Origin: Candidatus Eisenbacteria bacterium | GTDB taxonomy: Bacteria > Orphanbacterota > Orphanbacteria > Orphanbacterales > Orphanbacteraceae | DNA: 64,000 bases | Direction of reading: 5' to 3' | Assembly: GCA_016930695.1 (NCBI GenBank) | Contig: JAFGGD010000013.1 | Coordinates: forward strand, 24,865 to 88,864 | Part shown: in pieces, positions 50,886-58,433 of the stretch | Position numbering within the stretch: position 1 is the first letter of the stretch | Layout of the letters: each line of letters opens with the position of its first letter | Notes under the pieces: generated by a model | Database searches by the model: none | Seen by the model: the letters and a program-made list of their open reading frames with translations, nothing else | Told to the model about the DNA's origin: nothing | Made by a program: the position numbers and the translations under genes

Positions 50886-52330
50886 TCGTTTATATCTTCG
50901 TCCTCGCCCTCTACCTCGGCCTCCTCGCCGCCATCGGCGTGGTGCTCCGCGGCCGGAGCCGCAGCGCGGCGGACTTCGCCATCGGCGGGCGCTCCGTCGG
51001 CCCGTGGGTCACCGCCCTCTCCTTCGTCGCCGCGTACTACTCGAGCGTGGTGATCATCGGCGGCGGCGGCTTCGGCTATCTCTTCGGCCTCTCCACGCTC
51101 TGGATCGCCGGCTTCAACGTGCTCGTCGGCACCACCCTCGCCTGGATCGTGCTCGGCCGGCGGGTGCGCCTCTTCACGGAGCGACTCGACGCGATGACCC
51201 TCCCCGGCTTCTTCGCGGCGCGCTACGGATCCCCCCGGGCGCGGGTCCTCTCGGCGGAGATCACGGCGATCTTCCTTATCGTGTATAACGTGAGCGTTCT
51301 CAAAGGGATGGCGGAGTGCTTCACCGGCTGCATGGGGATGCCCTACTGGGGGGGCGTGCTCCTCTCCGGCCTGGTGATCCTCTTCTATACCGCGGTCGGC
51401 GGCTACCTGGCGGTGGTCTGGACCGGATTCGTGCAGGCCATCGTGATGATCTTCGCCCTCTTCCTCCTCACCTTCGCGGCGATCATGAAGATCGGCGGGC
51501 CGACGGCGATGGCGGACCGCCTCGCGGCGATCGGCCCCGGCTACCTGCACACACCCGGCGAATGGGGGTGGGCGGGACTCGTCAGCTTCGCCTTTATCGT
51601 GAGCCTCGGCACATGGGGAATGCCCCAGCTCATCATCCGCTTCTACTCGATCAAAAACGCCAAGATGCTTCGTCTCGGGATGGTGGTGGCGACTTTGGGG
51701 AGCGCCGTGGCGATCCTCCCCTATCTGAACGGGGCGATCGCCCGGGTGCTTCTCCCCGGCCTGGAGAGCGCGGATCAGGCGATCCCCGCACTCACCACTT
51801 TGGTTCTCAATGATTGGGGGGGCGCGATCTTTCTCGCGGGCGTGGTCGCCGCCGGGATGAGCACCTTCGCCGGCATTCTGATCATCATCTCCAGCTCGAT
51901 GGTGCGGGATGTCTGGATCCACGGGATGGGCCGGACCATGACGCCGGCGCAGGAGGTGCGGGCGAACCGGGTGACCAGCCTCGCCGTCGGCGTGATCAGC
52001 CTGCTGATCGCCCTGAAGCCGCCGGCGCTCGTGCTGGTGCTCACCGCTTTCGCCTGGGCGGTGATCGCCTCCACCAACCTGTGGCCGCTCCTCTTCGGGC
52101 TTTACTGCAGGCGTACCGGTCCGGCGGCGACATTCGCGAGCATGATCGCGGGCGCCGCCGCGGCGCTTCTCTGGCAGATCGTGCGGGGCCGCCTGCCCGC
52201 CCCCTGGAAAGGGATCCACGGTTTCCTGATCGGTCTCGCCGTGGGGCTCGTGGTGATCGTCGCGGGGACGCTGTTCGGGCGGCCGGCGCCGCGGGAAAAC
52301 GTCGCCCGCGCCTGGGGAGAACGGGGCTGA
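50882..52330 (+). CDS. Sodium/solute symporter (SSS family)
   Basis: A 482-residue, 13-helix LeuT-fold symporter that imports a solute with sodium. Family features: ADFAIGGRSVGPWVTALSFVAAYYSS in TM1-2, GFGYLFGLSTLWIAGFNVLVG, LDAMTLPGFFAARYG, and TAVGGYLAVVWTGFVQAIVM (SSS signature). The GTG start is coupled to the small accessory gene. The substrate cannot be read from sequence; purine- or peptide-derived solutes would fit the YgeY-like hydrolase and barrel genes upstream. Confidence 0.93.
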   Translation: MIVYIFVLALYLGLLAAIGVVLRGRSRSAADFAIGGRSVGPWVTALSFVAAYYSSVVIIGGGGFGYLFGLSTLWIAGFNVLVGTTLAWIVLGRRVRLFTERLDAMTLPGFFAARYGSPRARVLSAEITAIFLIVYNVSVLKGMAECFTGCMGMPYWGGVLLSGLVILFYTAVGGYLAVVWTGFVQAIVMIFALFLLTFAAIMKIGGPTAMADRLAAIGPGYLHTPGEWGWAGLVSFAFIVSLGTWGMPQLIIRFYSIKNAKMLRLGMVVATLGSAVAILPYLNGAIARVLLPGLESADQAIPALTTLVLNDWGGAIFLAGVVAAGMSTFAGILIIISSSMVRDVWIHGMGRTMTPAQEVRANRVTSLAVGVISLLIALKPPALVLVLTAFAWAVIASTNLWPLLFGLYCRRTGPAATFASMIAGAAAALLWQIVRGRLPAPWKGIHGFLIGLAVGLVVIVAGTLFGRPAPRENVARAWGERG

Positions 52331-52344
52331 CGGGGACGCGCCGG

Positions 52345-53838
52345 TCAGCGGAACGCCGCCGGCGCCTCCTCGGTCGTCTCGAACGCTTCCGCCCGGTCCG
52401 TCTCCAACCAGTAGACGAGGGAAAGGCGGCGCACCTCGGCGAAATAGGCGGGGGTCAGGTTTCCCTTCTCCTCGATCGCCCGGCGGATGTCCGCGCGGAT
52501 CCGCGCCACCAGCTCATCTTTGATGCGTAAACGGATTGCGCGATCCCCCTTTCGGAAGAGCGCTTCCGGCCGAGGGTTCTCCCCGTCCGCGCGGATCGTC
52601 CCCCGGCCGAGGCTCGCGCCGGTGGAGGCTTGCAGTCCGTCGATCATGCAGCTGAGCGGGGGGCCGAGGCCGGTGAAGGAGACCACCTCCGTTTCGTCCA
52701 GCGACGCCCCGAGGATCTCCCGCGCCCGGATCCCCATTTTCGCGCCGAGGATCGAGTAGATGCCGAGGTGGCGGTGCAGCTCGTTGGTGAGGAGCGCCGC
52801 CTTCCACTCCTCCATGCCGTGCCGGGCGATCACCCGCGGCGCGATCTCCGCCACGTCCCGCCGGAAAAGGGCCGGGTCGGCGGGGAAACTCTCGAAGACG
52901 ACCGATCGGCGCGGCGGGAAGGGGCCGCCCCCTTCCTCGAGCACGCGCAGGTAGGCGCGCGTCGCCCCTTCCCGATTCCAGGCGGTCAGGCGGAAGCGGT
53001 CCGACTCTCCCGGAACGGGGCGGATCGTCGCCAGATCCGGCTCGAGAAGAAGAAGGGGGAGGGTCTCGTCCCAGGCGACGAAGTGGCCCGCGTCGACGAG
53101 GCGCGTGGTTCTGGGGTCGGCGTGCATCGCCGCGATCGCCCGCGCCGCCGGCGTCTCCACCCGCTTGATCGCGTCCAGCAGATTTCGGTCGAAGGGGAGG
53201 AAATCCCCGCGCCCGAGCGCGATCGAAACGATCGGGAATCCGCCCGCGAAGACCACGCGCGCCGCCGCCGTGTCCCGCGCCGTGTTCCAGGAAAGGGGGG
53301 TCTCGTCCGGTCCGTTCCCCTCGTAATACACGATTCCGATTCTCTCCGCGATGGAGGGATTCTCCCCAAGCAGGTCCGCCAGGTCGGTCAACGGCCCGAG
53401 GCAGAGAATGGTGATTTCGTGATGCGACTCCCGGATGGCGCGGCGGAGGAGATCCGTGGCGGAGGGGAGAGGGGCGTCGATGTTTTCCGGCGGGAGGTCC
53501 GCCCAACCCATCGCCTCCGACATCGGCCGCCAGGCGGGCGCGGGCCGGCCGGTCGCGCGGCCGACGCCGATCGGAACGCCGGAGCGGTCCAGCGCGCCGA
53601 GCAGTCGGGCGGCGCTCCGCGCGCCGGCGAGGGGAGAGGCGGAGCCGTCGACGGCGATGACGGCGAGCAGGTCCAGGTCGGGGGCGGTCGCCGCGATCGC
53701 CAGCGCGCGCAGATCGTCCAGCGCCATGTCGGCGTCGACGATCACGGTGTGGCGCACGTCGTGGGCGGCCGCGGCCGTCGCGATCAGTACGACCAGAACG
53801 AACAACGCGAAAGAGATCGGGAACGGTCGTTTGCGCAT
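52345..53838 (-). CDS. Exported nucleoside hydrolase fused to an FmdE-like domain
   Basis: A 497-residue protein with a signal peptide (FALFVLVVLIATAAAAH). Residues about 28-310 are an inosine-uridine hydrolase-type domain: calcium site DADMALDD (normally DTDPGIDD), CLGPLTDLADLLGENP, and the later Asp in AWDETLPLLLLEPD. Residues about 340-440 resemble FmdE/formylmethanofuran dehydrogenase subunit E (LHRHLGIYSILGAKMGIRA, SCMIDGLQASTGASLGRGTI), with the usual HLC cysteine replaced by glycine. The ATG follows GAGGAGAG. A periplasmic hydrolase with a metal-binding-like extra domain is an unusual pairing. It converges on the symporter gene. Confidence 0.8.
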   Translation of the reverse strand: MRKRPFPISFALFVLVVLIATAAAAHDVRHTVIVDADMALDDLRALAIAATAPDLDLLAVIAVDGSASPLAGARSAARLLGALDRSGVPIGVGRATGRPAPAWRPMSEAMGWADLPPENIDAPLPSATDLLRRAIRESHHEITILCLGPLTDLADLLGENPSIAERIGIVYYEGNGPDETPLSWNTARDTAAARVVFAGGFPIVSIALGRGDFLPFDRNLLDAIKRVETPAARAIAAMHADPRTTRLVDAGHFVAWDETLPLLLLEPDLATIRPVPGESDRFRLTAWNREGATRAYLRVLEEGGGPFPPRRSVVFESFPADPALFRRDVAEIAPRVIARHGMEEWKAALLTNELHRHLGIYSILGAKMGIRAREILGASLDETEVVSFTGLGPPLSCMIDGLQASTGASLGRGTIRADGENPRPEALFRKGDRAIRLRIKDELVARIRADIRRAIEEKGNLTPAYFAEVRRLSLVYWLETDRAEAFETTEEAPAAFR

Positions 53839-53887
53839 GGCTCTCCTCGTGGTCGGGAGCGTCGGTTTCGGTGTTTCCGGGGATGCA

Positions 53888-53916
53888 AGTATAGCGGATC
53901 GCCCGATCTTCGTCAG
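53888..53916 (-). promoter_or_regulatory. Promoter of the nucleoside hydrolase gene
   Basis: On the minus strand CTGACG (53916-53911), 17 bases, TATACT (53893-53888), 50 bases before the ATG. Confidence 0.55.
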
Positions 53917-53953
53917 GGAGAGGATTCTCCTCCGGCGCGGGCGGAGGGAGAGA

Positions 53954-53979
53954 GGGCTCCGGCCGTTCGACCGGAGCCC
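53954..53979 (-). terminator. Hairpin after the TauE/SafE gene
   Basis: GGGCTCCGG and CCGGAGCCC form a 9-base-pair stem 30-50 bases past the permease stop; the following tract is only weakly T-rich (CTCTCTCC). Confidence 0.5.
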
Positions 53980-54006
53980 CCGCGTGTTTCACGGAAGGGA
54001 CGAGGA

Positions 54007-54879
54007 TCAGATAAGGACACGCACCAGGGTGAGCGTGCCGAGAAAAATCGTGGCGTATCCGATCGATTGACGGAGCATCTTGGGGGGCATCAGCTTGACG
54101 GTCCAGACCGCCGCCGGCACCGAGAGGAGCGCGCCGATCGTGAGAGGGAGCGCGAGACCCCACGCCATTCCCCTGTTCATGATGAAATAGAGAGCCAGCC
54201 CGGTGGCGCAGACCAGCCCCTCGGCGAGGGAGGTGATTCCCACGGCGCTCTTTTCCGGCACGCCGAGGGCGACCTGCCCGCCGGTGACGAGCGGCCCGTA
54301 CCCGCCTCCGGAGATCCCCTTGTTGAAGGCGGCCACGCTGCCGAGGCCGACGATCTTCCGGAAGGAGAAACGACCGGTCGTCCCCCGCGTGAGAAGGATG
54401 AACACGCCGATCCCGAGAATCATGATACCGATGTAGCTCTTAACGATCGTTTTCGGCAGGTTGACCGCCGCGAAAACGGCGATCACCGTTCCCACCAAGG
54501 AGCAGATCGCGAGGATCGCCGTGGTTTTCCGTGCCCGGGTCCCGCGGCCGAGATTCACGTTCCCCTGGTTGTGGTGGAGCAGACCGGAGGAGATGCCGGT
54601 CACGAACTCGGAGAGCAGAATCGCCGGCACCACGTAGATCGGTTGGTAACCCATGATGATCAAGACCGGCGTCAGGGTTGTGCCGTACCCCATCCCCAGG
54701 GAGCTGTCCACGTACTCCGAAACCAACGCCATCAGCGCCACGGAAACGAAGAGCATGAAGCTCCCCTCGAAATGCTTCGCCAGCGAGAAATCGGTGGTGA
54801 AGGCGAGCACGACGAGCAGGACCCCGACAGCCAACAGGAAGGCGGTCCATAGCGCTTTGAAGAGACGGGGCGATTTCAT
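54007..54879 (-). CDS. TauE/SafE-family anion permease
   Basis: A 290-residue protein with eight or nine membrane helices. The ATG at 54879 follows GGAGGG; earlier in-frame codons lie in leader sequence. Internal repeats VSEYVDSSLGMGYGTTLTPVLI and GLGSVAAFNKGISGGGYGPLV show the family two-fold symmetry (PF01925). Members export sulfite, sulfoacetate or related organosulfur anions, or import them. An Rrf2-type regulator gene lies upstream on the same strand, with a palindrome between the two, suggesting iron-sulfur or sulfur control. Confidence 0.9.
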   Translation of the reverse strand: MKSPRLFKALWTAFLLAVGVLLVVLAFTTDFSLAKHFEGSFMLFVSVALMALVSEYVDSSLGMGYGTTLTPVLIIMGYQPIYVVPAILLSEFVTGISSGLLHHNQGNVNLGRGTRARKTTAILAICSLVGTVIAVFAAVNLPKTIVKSYIGIMILGIGVFILLTRGTTGRFSFRKIVGLGSVAAFNKGISGGGYGPLVTGGQVALGVPEKSAVGITSLAEGLVCATGLALYFIMNRGMAWGLALPLTIGALLSVPAAVWTVKLMPPKMLRQSIGYATIFLGTLTLVRVLI

Positions 54880-54918
54880 TACGGGGTTCCCTCCTTCGCG
54901 AGAAATTCGGCGTTTCTC

Positions 54919-54932
54919 TTGACCGGGGTCAA
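54919..54932. promoter_or_regulatory. TTGACC-GG-GGTCAA palindrome upstream of the permease gene
   Basis: Perfect 6-base arms around GG, 40 bases before the permease ATG. An operator for the adjacent Rrf2 regulator or another factor is possible. Confidence 0.4.
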
Positions 54933-55016
54933 TAACACTAAATTCAGATATGTTTGGTATGGTATTGGGCAACCGTTTGGAACGGAAAACACGACCGTTA
55001 CCCTCCACGGGTCGGC

Positions 55017-55463
55017 TCAGCCGGTTGTTCTAGACCGTTTCTCGGCTTCTGCGGTCATCTCCGCCAGGTTCTCCTGGTCAAGAACGGCGGAGATGTTGTC
55101 GCGAACCCGGAGCATCACCGCCCGCAACCAGCATGTCTCGAATGGGTATGGGCAGCCCGGGTCCGCGTGGGGGGCCGTCCTGCTGGCGCAAGGAATCGGG
55201 GCGAGCGGTCCGTCCACCGCCCGGATGATGTCCCCTAACGTAATCTGTTCCGGCGGCTTACGCAGCACATATCCCCCGTCCTTTCCCCGCTCGCTCACGA
55301 GGAGACCCCTCTTGCGGAGCGTGGAGAGGATCTGTTCCAGGTACTTCGGAGGGATTTGTTCCAACTCGGCCAGACGGGCGACCGATAGGGGGGCTCCGCC
55401 GTAGTTCTTCGCCAAGTGGGGGAGGACGCGGAGCGCGTAAACGCCTTTTCGGGAGAGTTTCAT
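55017..55463 (-). CDS. Rrf2-family iron-sulfur-type regulator
   Basis: A 148-residue transcription factor. The winged helix (SVARLAELEQIPPKYLEQILS, LRKRGLLVSERGKDGGYVL) is typical of IscR/NsrR/CymR. Three cysteines (near residues 92, 104 and 111) in PCASRTAPHADPGCPYPFETCW could hold a cluster; the spacing C-x11-C-x6-C differs from IscR (C-x5-C-x5-C). It probably senses iron-sulfur or redox status and may control the permease gene downstream and itself. The ATG at 55463 follows GAAGGA; ten residues of frame upstream are not needed. Confidence 0.93.
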   Translation of the reverse strand: MKLSRKGVYALRVLPHLAKNYGGAPLSVARLAELEQIPPKYLEQILSTLRKRGLLVSERGKDGGYVLRKPPEQITLGDIIRAVDGPLAPIPCASRTAPHADPGCPYPFETCWLRAVMLRVRDNISAVLDQENLAEMTAEAEKRSRTTG

Positions 55464-55551
55464 TCCTTCAAATCCTACTGTATTTACGGGCATTTTCAGA
55501 AAAGAGCGTGGCCGAGAGTCTCCTCTTCACTCGGATCTGAATTACCTGTAT

Positions 55552-55596
55552 CAGTATTCGAATTGCAGTATATCATATTTCCCCTTCTCCCGTCAA
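55552..55596 (-). promoter_or_regulatory. Rrf2 gene promoter with direct repeats
   Basis: On the minus strand TTGACG (55596-55591), 18 bases, TATACT (55572-55567). Two exact copies of CAGTAT on the plus strand (55552-55557 and 55566-55571), 14 bases apart and centred on ATTCGAAT, overlap and follow the -10 box, a fitting place for autorepression. Confidence 0.55.
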
Positions 55597-55879
55597 CCGC
55601 TGACCGTTCGGAAACGCCCCTCGAGGTCCGATGGAACCCATCCTTTCGATATGTGGCCGTTTAGCGCCGATCGTCCCCCATACGGGCTCATGTTTCCACG
55701 ATCCGAGCCGATCCTTGGTAAGGACGAACGATGACGCCGCTCTGGTTCGGGGGGCCGGCCGGGGATCGTTCGTCCGGCCGGGGAAGGATCCCGGTCCGTG
55801 TCCGCCCCCCCTTCCCCCGAACGGTTTTCGGGTCTCCGCGGCGCGCTTTACGCGAACGCGCGGAGAGGGGAGAGAAGAG
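55597..55879. other. Non-coding gap before the HDOD gene
   Basis: No gene, hairpin or clear promoter is visible. A plus-strand frame runs through it into the HDOD gene but lacks a ribosome site and has a leader-like composition. Confidence 0.4.
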
Positions 55880-56767
55880 ATGGCACAGCCAGGACAGGTA
55901 CTGACGGGGGAGGAAGTCTTCCGTCAGTTGGAGGGAGTCGACAATCTACCCACCCTGCCCACGGTGATCGAAGAGTTGGGCCGCACGATTCGCGATCCCA
56001 ACTCGGACGCCAAGCGCGTCTCGCGCATCATCGAGGACGATCCGGCCATCATGGCCCGGATCCTGAAGGTGGTGAACTCGGCTTATTACGGCGGGCAGGA
56101 ACCGATCACGTCGGTCCAGACCGCGGTAGCCCGGATGGGGATGCGCGCGGTCAACAACATCGCCCTCTCCACGGCGGTTTTCTCCGCTTTCGGCGAGCAG
56201 GAGGAAGACGGCTTCGACCGCGAGGAGTTTTGGCGTCATTCCATCTCCGCCGGCATCGCCTCGGTGGTCGTCTACGAGCGCGCCCAGCAACACATGCAGA
56301 GCCGCTACGGGAAGGACGTGCTCCACCTCGCCGGCCTGCTGCACGACATCGGGAAGATCATCTTCGATCAGTTCTTCCACAACGAGTTCCATGAGGCGCT
56401 CCGCGTTTCCCGGGATCGGAAAATTCCGTTGAACGAAGCGGAGCGGGAGGTGTTGGGCTCGGATCACGCCGAGGTGGGCGCGTGGCTCGGGATGAAGTGG
56501 AATCTATCCTCGGACATCCTCCAGGTGATCCGCTGGCACCACGAACCGGAAAAGACGGACGTCGAGAACTGGGGACTGGCCGCCGTTTGCCACACAGCCG
56601 ACTACATCTGCAACCTCGAGAAGATCGGCGACGGGGGGAACGCCGCCCCCGGTTTCCAGAAGAGCGTTTGGAAGAAGCTCGGCCTCGCGGTGAGCGACAT
56701 CCAAGACGTTGTGGAGATGGTCGGCGAGGAGAGCAAGAATTCCGAGATTCTGATGGCCTTCGTCTGA
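55880..56767 (+). CDS. HDOD-domain protein
   Basis: A 295-residue cytosolic protein. The ATG at 55880 follows GGGGAGAG; residues about 20-225 form the HDOD fold (LPTLPTVIEELGRTIRDPNS, RILKVVNSAYYGGQEPITS, AVARMGMRAVNNIALS). It retains HDIG at about residue 155 (LAGLLHDIGKIIFDQFF) and later DHAEVGAWLGMKW and IRWHHEPEK, so unlike many HDOD proteins a metal-dependent site may be intact. HDOD proteins commonly act in signalling, often near cyclic-di-GMP or chemotaxis systems; none is adjacent here. It is a single-gene unit with its own terminator. Confidence 0.9.
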   Translation: MAQPGQVLTGEEVFRQLEGVDNLPTLPTVIEELGRTIRDPNSDAKRVSRIIEDDPAIMARILKVVNSAYYGGQEPITSVQTAVARMGMRAVNNIALSTAVFSAFGEQEEDGFDREEFWRHSISAGIASVVVYERAQQHMQSRYGKDVLHLAGLLHDIGKIIFDQFFHNEFHEALRVSRDRKIPLNEAEREVLGSDHAEVGAWLGMKWNLSSDILQVIRWHHEPEKTDVENWGLAAVCHTADYICNLEKIGDGGNAAPGFQKSVWKKLGLAVSDIQDVVEMVGEESKNSEILMAFV

Positions 56768-56794
56768 GAGTTTCGCGAACGACGATGACACGGG

Positions 56795-56827
56795 GACGGC
56801 TCCTTCACGGGAGCCGTCTTTCTTTAT
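56795..56827 (+). terminator. Intrinsic terminator of the HDOD gene
   Basis: GACGGCTCC (56795-56803), 6-base loop, GGAGCCGTC (56810-56818), then TTTCTTT. Confidence 0.88.
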
Positions 56828-56863
56828 GGGCGAAGAAGGTTCGCCGGCTCCGCCGCGCGCGCC

Positions 56864-58162
56864 TCAGCGGATCCGGATCACGCGCCCCGTCAGCACCATC
56901 TCCTCCGTCTCCACGCGGATCAGATAGACGCCGTCCGCGACCGAACGGCCCGCTCGGTCCGTGCCGTCCCAAAGAATCGGGCAGGGGGGCGCCGGGTTCC
57001 AGTCGCGGATCAGCCGCCCCGCCGGATCGTAAATCGCCGCCGATCGCGCCCGCGAAACGGAGCCCTCCAGACGCAGTTCCAAACCGTTCCGGAAGGGGTT
57101 CGGGCCTGCGAGGAGGCGGGCCGGCGGGCGGACCGGAGAGGGGGACGCCACGGAGGTGGGGGGATCGAAGAGGGCGAACCACACTTCCGTGTCGTCCTGC
57201 TCGGGGCCTCGCGCCCAGGCGAGCCCCACGCCGCCGCTGAGGAGGCGGACCGGGTGGGGTTGGGTATCCCATCCCGCGTAAGGATGGAGGGGCTCCGCGG
57301 GTCCCCAATTCACCCCGTCCGGCGAGGTTCTCCGCATCAGGTCGTAGGGGGCGCCGCCGGAAGACTCCGCGTAATAAAGACCGTACTCGCCCTCCGCGAG
57401 TTCGACGGGGAAGGAGTCGTGGTCGTTCTGGTTCGTCGTGACCCGGTTCTCGGCGCTCCAGGTGATCCGGTCCGGTGAGGTTTTGGTGAAGACGTCGATC
57501 TTGGTCGGTTCCCATGGCCAGCCGGTGCGGCGCTGATAGCTGAGCACGTAGGTGCCGTCGGCGTGGCGCATGATCCGGTTCAAGCTTCCGTCGCTCACCG
57601 ACGTTTTGTCCTTGTCCCACACGGCGCCGTCGGCGGAGTGGGCTACATACCCCCCCGCCGACAAACGATCGTAGGACATGACGAGGCTTCCGTCCGGTTC
57701 GAGGGAGACCGTCGGGTTCACCAAGTCCTCGCCCGACCAGCCGAGATCGACCGGGCCCCTCTCGGTCCAAACGACGCCGTCGGGCGAATCGGCGAAGCGG
57801 ATGTCGTAGGAACCCGTTGCGTCGGAGAGGTAGTAGACGAGGAAGGTCCCGTCCCCCTTCCGAACGAGCGAGGGGTGCCGTTCGTTCGCCGCGCCGGCGA
57901 CCACAACGCGCGGCGCCGACCAGCCCACGCCGTCGGCGGACTCCACCGCCATCAGATCGCCGCTCGCGAAATTCTGATCGAGCCTTTCATAGACGATCAG
58001 GAAGGAGCCGTCCTCCCGCTGTAGGAGGGAGGGCATATAATTCAGGTGTTCGTCGCCGGTCGCCTGGACCGGCGCGGAGGCGAACGCCGCGGCCGCGCCG
58101 GCGCCCAAAAAGAGAAGGGAAAGGGCGAGCGCGGTGGGCCGGATCATACCGGTCGGACGCAT
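56864..58162 (-). CDS. Secreted BNR/sialidase-like propeller with FlgD-like C-terminus
   Basis: A 432-residue exported protein (signal peptide ALALSLLFLGAGAAAAFASA). Residues about 40-325 are repeated blades with Asp-box-like turns (SADGVGWSAPRV, SPDGVVWTERGP, SADGAVWDKDK, SPDRITWSAEN, SPDGVNWGPAE), resembling glycosidase-type propellers (BNR/GH-like). No complete sialidase triad can be recognised. The linker GPNPFRNGLELRL leads to a FlgD-like domain ending TGRVIRIR. The ATG at 58162 has GGGAG 7 bases upstream. Confidence 0.82.
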   Translation of the reverse strand: MRPTGMIRPTALALSLLFLGAGAAAAFASAPVQATGDEHLNYMPSLLQREDGSFLIVYERLDQNFASGDLMAVESADGVGWSAPRVVVAGAANERHPSLVRKGDGTFLVYYLSDATGSYDIRFADSPDGVVWTERGPVDLGWSGEDLVNPTVSLEPDGSLVMSYDRLSAGGYVAHSADGAVWDKDKTSVSDGSLNRIMRHADGTYVLSYQRRTGWPWEPTKIDVFTKTSPDRITWSAENRVTTNQNDHDSFPVELAEGEYGLYYAESSGGAPYDLMRRTSPDGVNWGPAEPLHPYAGWDTQPHPVRLLSGGVGLAWARGPEQDDTEVWFALFDPPTSVASPSPVRPPARLLAGPNPFRNGLELRLEGSVSRARSAAIYDPAGRLIRDWNPAPPCPILWDGTDRAGRSVADGVYLIRVETEEMVLTGRVIRIR

Positions 58163-58193
58163 CGAAATCTCCCGGGGGGCGCGGAGTAACGCG

Positions 58194-58223
58194 ATTATAT
58201 CACGCCGCGGTCCGCCCCCTCAA
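58194..58223 (-). promoter_or_regulatory. Promoter of the BNR-FlgD gene
   Basis: On the minus strand TTGAGG (58223-58218), 18 bases, an exact TATAAT (58199-58194), about 30 bases before the ATG. Confidence 0.6.
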
Positions 58224-58306
58224 GGGAAGGGCCGTTCGCGCCCGAAGAGTCGCCCGCGTCGCCTGGGGACGGCCACGGCGCGTTTCTGGCGGGCCGCGCG
58301 CGGGGC

Positions 58307-58335
58307 TTGTTCTAAATCCTTGTCCGTGCTATAAT
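58307..58335 (+). promoter_or_regulatory. Promoter of the first C25 peptidase gene
   Basis: TTGTTC (58307-58312), 17 bases, exact TATAAT (58330-58335), 98 bases before the ATG. Confidence 0.65.
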
Positions 58336-58433
58336 TGCATCCACGATTGACCGGTGTCCCCCACCGCATTTCACGAGAGAGTGGAAAACGGAATCGCGAA
58401 CGTTCCCCCGTCCTTGATTGAGGAGGTTCTTCT

